Below, one piece after another: positions 32,707 through 35,081 of a stretch of DNA of 35,081 bases. The translations under genes were made by a program, and so were the position numbers. Source of the stretch: an uncultured Ellagibacter sp. (GTDB taxonomy: Bacteria; Actinomycetota; Coriobacteriia; Coriobacteriales; Eggerthellaceae); assembly GCF_934643285.1 (NCBI RefSeq), contig NZ_CAKUBT010000018.1, positions 1 to 35,081 on the forward strand, in the 5' to 3' direction. Every line of letters starts with the position of its first letter. Position 1 is the first letter of the stretch. The notes under the pieces were generated by a model. That model did not search any database, had not been told where the DNA came from, and worked only from the letters and a program-made list of their open reading frames with translations.

Positions 32707-32937
32707 CTACTCCGCTTGCGGAGGCGCGCTCGGCGCTTGGGGCGCACCCGGCGCCCCGGGAGCACTCGGCGCTCCGGGAGCCCCGGCCGCTCCGCCCGCT
32801 GTCGGCGCCCCGGCTGCGGGAGCCTCGAAGGGCTCCCCGCACTGCGGGCATTTCTCGGCGCTCACGTCATCGCATACATAGTGGCACTTCATGCAAATCC
32901 GAGCGCCCATCGTCGTCGATGCTGGTCTGAAACACAT
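32707..32937 (-). CDS. Small zinc-ribbon/rubredoxin-like protein with Ala-Gly-Pro tail
   Basis: This 76-residue protein has two CxxC knuckles, C15/C18 and C30/C33, arranged like a minimal zinc ribbon or rubredoxin-type site (ICMKCHYVCDD, then KCPQCGEPFE). A 40-residue tail made almost only of Ala, Gly, Pro and a few Ser follows. It starts 16 bases after the molybdoenzyme stop with AAGGA upstream, so it was the last gene of that operon. A start at the ATG at 32910 is possible but has no ribosome-binding site. A role in electron transfer or metal handling for the molybdoenzyme is inference. Confidence 0.65.
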   Translation of the reverse strand: MCFRPASTTMGARICMKCHYVCDDVSAEKCPQCGEPFEAPAAGAPTAGGAAGAPGAPSAPGAPGAPQAPSAPPQAE

Positions 32938-32953
32938 GGCTCATCAATCCTTA

Positions 32954-35008
32954 TCAGTCTTGCTCTTCACACTTGTAGACCTTGGCGCTCGCACCCGTGA
33001 GCGGCCAGGATCCCATCAGCGGATCGAGATACTTCGCGTCGTCGTCCAAAATCACGTTCACGTTCGACTTGAACACACCGAACAGCGACGGCTCGGCTTC
33101 GGGCTCCTCGGGGAACCACCAGTCATGCTGTACGCTGATGACTCGCGGATCGACCGTCGTCGTGGTGCGGGCGCGCTGCTTGATGCGGCCCTTGTGCGTC
33201 TCGATCCAGCACCAATCGCCCGGTGCGATGTCAAGCGAGATGGCGGTGTCGGGGTGGATATCGAAGATCGGGTCCGGATGCAGGTTGCGATATGCACCTG
33301 GCTGACGATGCTCGGTGTGGTAGAAGGGCATGAACCTGGCACCTGTGATCATGCAGAGCGGGTACTCCTTGGCGTACTCCGGGTCCGCTTCGGGGAAGTT
33401 CGGCGGGAACGTGAAGCTCGGCAGCGGGTCGAAGTTGCGGCCCGTCTCCTTCGCGAGCTTCTCGATGACCGTCGAGTACAGCTCCACCTTGCCCGTCGGG
33501 GTGAGGAACTTGAAGCCCGGCTCCTTGTACTTCTCCGGCACGTTGGGAACCTTCAGGTACTTCACCTTCTCGCAGAAGTCGCGGAACTTCATGCCGAAAG
33601 GCGCCACCTGGTCGTTCATCATGTCCTCGTACTTCGGACCCCACCACTTGTCGGCGAAGCCAAGGCGCTCGGAAAGCCCGTACCAGAACTCGTAGTCATC
33701 GCGGAAGTCGATGTTGGTGCCGCCTTCGAAGCGCTCGAGGACGGGCATGCTGCCAGCCATGCTCACCTGCTCGACGTCCATGGTCGGGTAACCGATGCTG
33801 CAGCGCTCGAGCCACGTCGCCGCGGGCAGCACGTAGTCGGCCAGCGCCGCCGTCGGCGTCATGAAGTAATCGTGCACGATGAGCAAATCAAGGCTCTTCA
33901 GCGCTTCATGCACGAGCTTCGTGTTGCTGAACGCGAGCATCGGGTTGTCCGCCTGCACGATGCATGCCTTGATGGGGTAGGGGTCGCCGCTGATCATCTG
34001 GCGGAACATCGTCGGCGCGTTGCTGTAGGGATAGAAGCGCGGGTAGGCCTTCGAGATGATGTCCCAGCCCTTGAAGGTGAGGCCCGGGTACATGTCGTTG
34101 CCGACCATCTTGTCGCGCTGCTCTTGGGAGAGGGCGTCGTGAGAGAAGTTCATGTCCTCGGTGTTGCCGCGGTCGCCCGGCATGGTCAGCTGGTCGCCGC
34201 CGACCTTGTCGATGTTGCCCGTGATGGCGCGCAGGATGGCCTTGCCCTGAATCGCGCTCGAGGCGTTGAGGCCGCAGCCGTCGCCGCCCTTCTCGCCCCA
34301 AGGCAGGCAGGCGGGCTTGGTCGTCGCGTACATGCGAGCCGCCTGGCGGATCTTGTCGGCGGGAATCCAGGTGATTTCCGCGACCTTCTCGACGGGATAT
34401 TCCGCCGCGCGCTCTTTCAGCTGGTCAAAGCCGTAACACCATTCCTCGACGAACTCATGGTCGTAGAGGTCCTCCTCGATGATCACGTTGATCATGCCGA
34501 GGGCGAGTGCCGCATCGGTGCCGGGGCGGATCTGCAGGAAGAGATCGGCCTTCTGGGCGACCTCGCAGAAACGGGGGTCGATGACGATGAACTTCGCGCC
34601 GCGCTCCTGCATGTTGCGCAGGGTCCACTGCCAGTTCAAAAGCTCGGACGCAGCAGGGTTGCGGCCCCACAAAACGACGAGGTCAGCGCGCTTCCAGTCC
34701 GACTTATCGGAGCAGAAGCCGCCGTAGGTGCACGGCTCGAGCCACATGTCGGAGCTGTAGCAGATGGTGCCGTTGCCGCCGGTGTTCGGCGTGCCGAACA
34801 GGTTGGTGAACTTGTAGTGCAGGTTGGACTGCGTGCGGTATGTTCCCTCGAGGAAGCACAGGGTTTCGGCTCCGTACTTGTCGCGAAGATCGGCAAGGCG
34901 CTCGGCCATTTCGTCAAAGGCCTGGTCCCAGGTGATTTCCTCCCACTGGCCGCTTCCGCGTTCGCCGACTCGCTTGAGGGGTCTCTTCAAGCGGTTGGGG
35001 TTGTATGA
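32954..35008 (-). pseudogene. Molybdopterin oxidoreductase (DMSO-reductase family), N-terminus lost at an insertion
   Basis: About 685 residues of a Mo/W-bis-PGD enzyme remain. YNPNRLKRPLKRVGERGSG opens the fragment, and the metal ligand is probably the Cys of GNGTICYSS about 77 residues on, as in the thiosulfate/polysulfide-reductase and acetylene-hydratase-like branches. Cofactor-binding stretches (LVVLWGRNPAASE, ADYVLPAATWLER) and the C-terminal beta-barrel domain are intact. The part that should carry the [4Fe-4S] cysteines and any Tat signal is missing: a TGA occurs at 35015-35017 in frame, and no frame further upstream encodes the expected residues. The remaining frame can start only at an internal TTG, so the product is probably dead or truncated. 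Confidence 0.85.
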
Positions 35009-35081
35009 GGTGTGTCAAGATTTCGGACACGCTTCGCCCGTCCTTCTCTCTATATCCTACGCGGCGGCAAGATCCGCTGCC
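35009..35081. mobile_element. Probable end of an insertion sequence, continuing beyond the window
   Basis: Exactly where the molybdoenzyme frame breaks, the sequence reads GGTGTGTCAAGATTTCGGACAC. This style of terminus (TTGACACA outward, GTGTCCG inward) I associate with IS256-type elements, from memory. A minus-strand frame ending AADLAAA-stop (stop at 35057-35059) could be the transposase C-terminus. No transposase motif is within view, so the family is tentative. Confidence 0.5.

Noticed and set aside
35012..35030. Outward TTGACA in the IS terminus as a promoter for the truncated molybdoenzyme
   Set aside because: On the minus strand TTGACA is followed at 16-18 bases by GC-rich coding sequence with no -10 match.
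1..35081. CRISPR arrays, tRNA or rRNA genes, prophage or restriction systems
   Set aside because: No regularly spaced repeats with unique spacers, no T-loop or rRNA motifs and no phage or restriction protein signatures were found by eye on either strand.

Overview
The window is GC-rich, densely coded DNA that reads like a strict or facultative anaerobe of the Actinomycetota, most likely Coriobacteriia/Eggerthellaceae. I infer this from several DMSO-reductase-family molybdoenzymes with NrfD and TorD partners, a LuxR-type regulator fused to a polytopic membrane domain, OFA-type MFS transport, glycyl radical enzymes (GREs), and the coding style. The genus cannot be fixed from this sequence alone.

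Layout. 1-1672: a strong promoter, a long leader, a membrane family-2 glycosyltransferase and its terminator. 1855-12407: a catabolic island. A PucR/CdaR-type regulator and a GRE-activating radical SAM enzyme lie on the minus strand. They diverge from a plus-strand run of GRE 1, a non-acylating aldehyde dehydrogenase, an OFA-type MFS transporter and GRE 2. 12487-15318: comF, almost 1 kb with no recognisable gene, and a solitary amino-acid-type substrate-binding lipoprotein. 15332-15526: a MITE-like inverted-repeat element. 15668-20506: an M16C metalloprotease and two acidic single-span membrane proteins. 20522-21938: promoter, leader and the conserved infC-rpmI-rplT operon.

21968-27425 (minus strand) is a complete TtrABC-like respiratory operon with a TorD-family chaperone. 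The catalytic subunit is split by one in-frame TGA at 26643-26645. That codon falls where this enzyme family carries its molybdenum-ligating cysteine, and a short hairpin of bacterial SECIS type follows it. The natural reading is a 1034-residue selenocysteine-containing TtrA-like oxidoreductase, and this is the most notable item in the window. A membrane-bound LuxR-type regulator (27681-29528) is transcribed divergently and is its probable regulator.

29743-31918 holds a NifX-like protein, a possible small upstream gene and a 37-kDa-type nucleoid-associated protein. 31919-32706 is non-coding and rich in direct, inverted and tandem repeats, including a second MITE-like or invertible element. 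32707-35008 is a second molybdopterin oxidoreductase with a small zinc-ribbon protein downstream. It has lost its N-terminus at 35008-35017, where what looks like the end of an insertion sequence begins and runs out of the window.

Functionally the window combines oxygen-sensitive radical catabolism of an unidentified imported substrate with anaerobic respiration through Mo/W enzymes, plus housekeeping translation genes.
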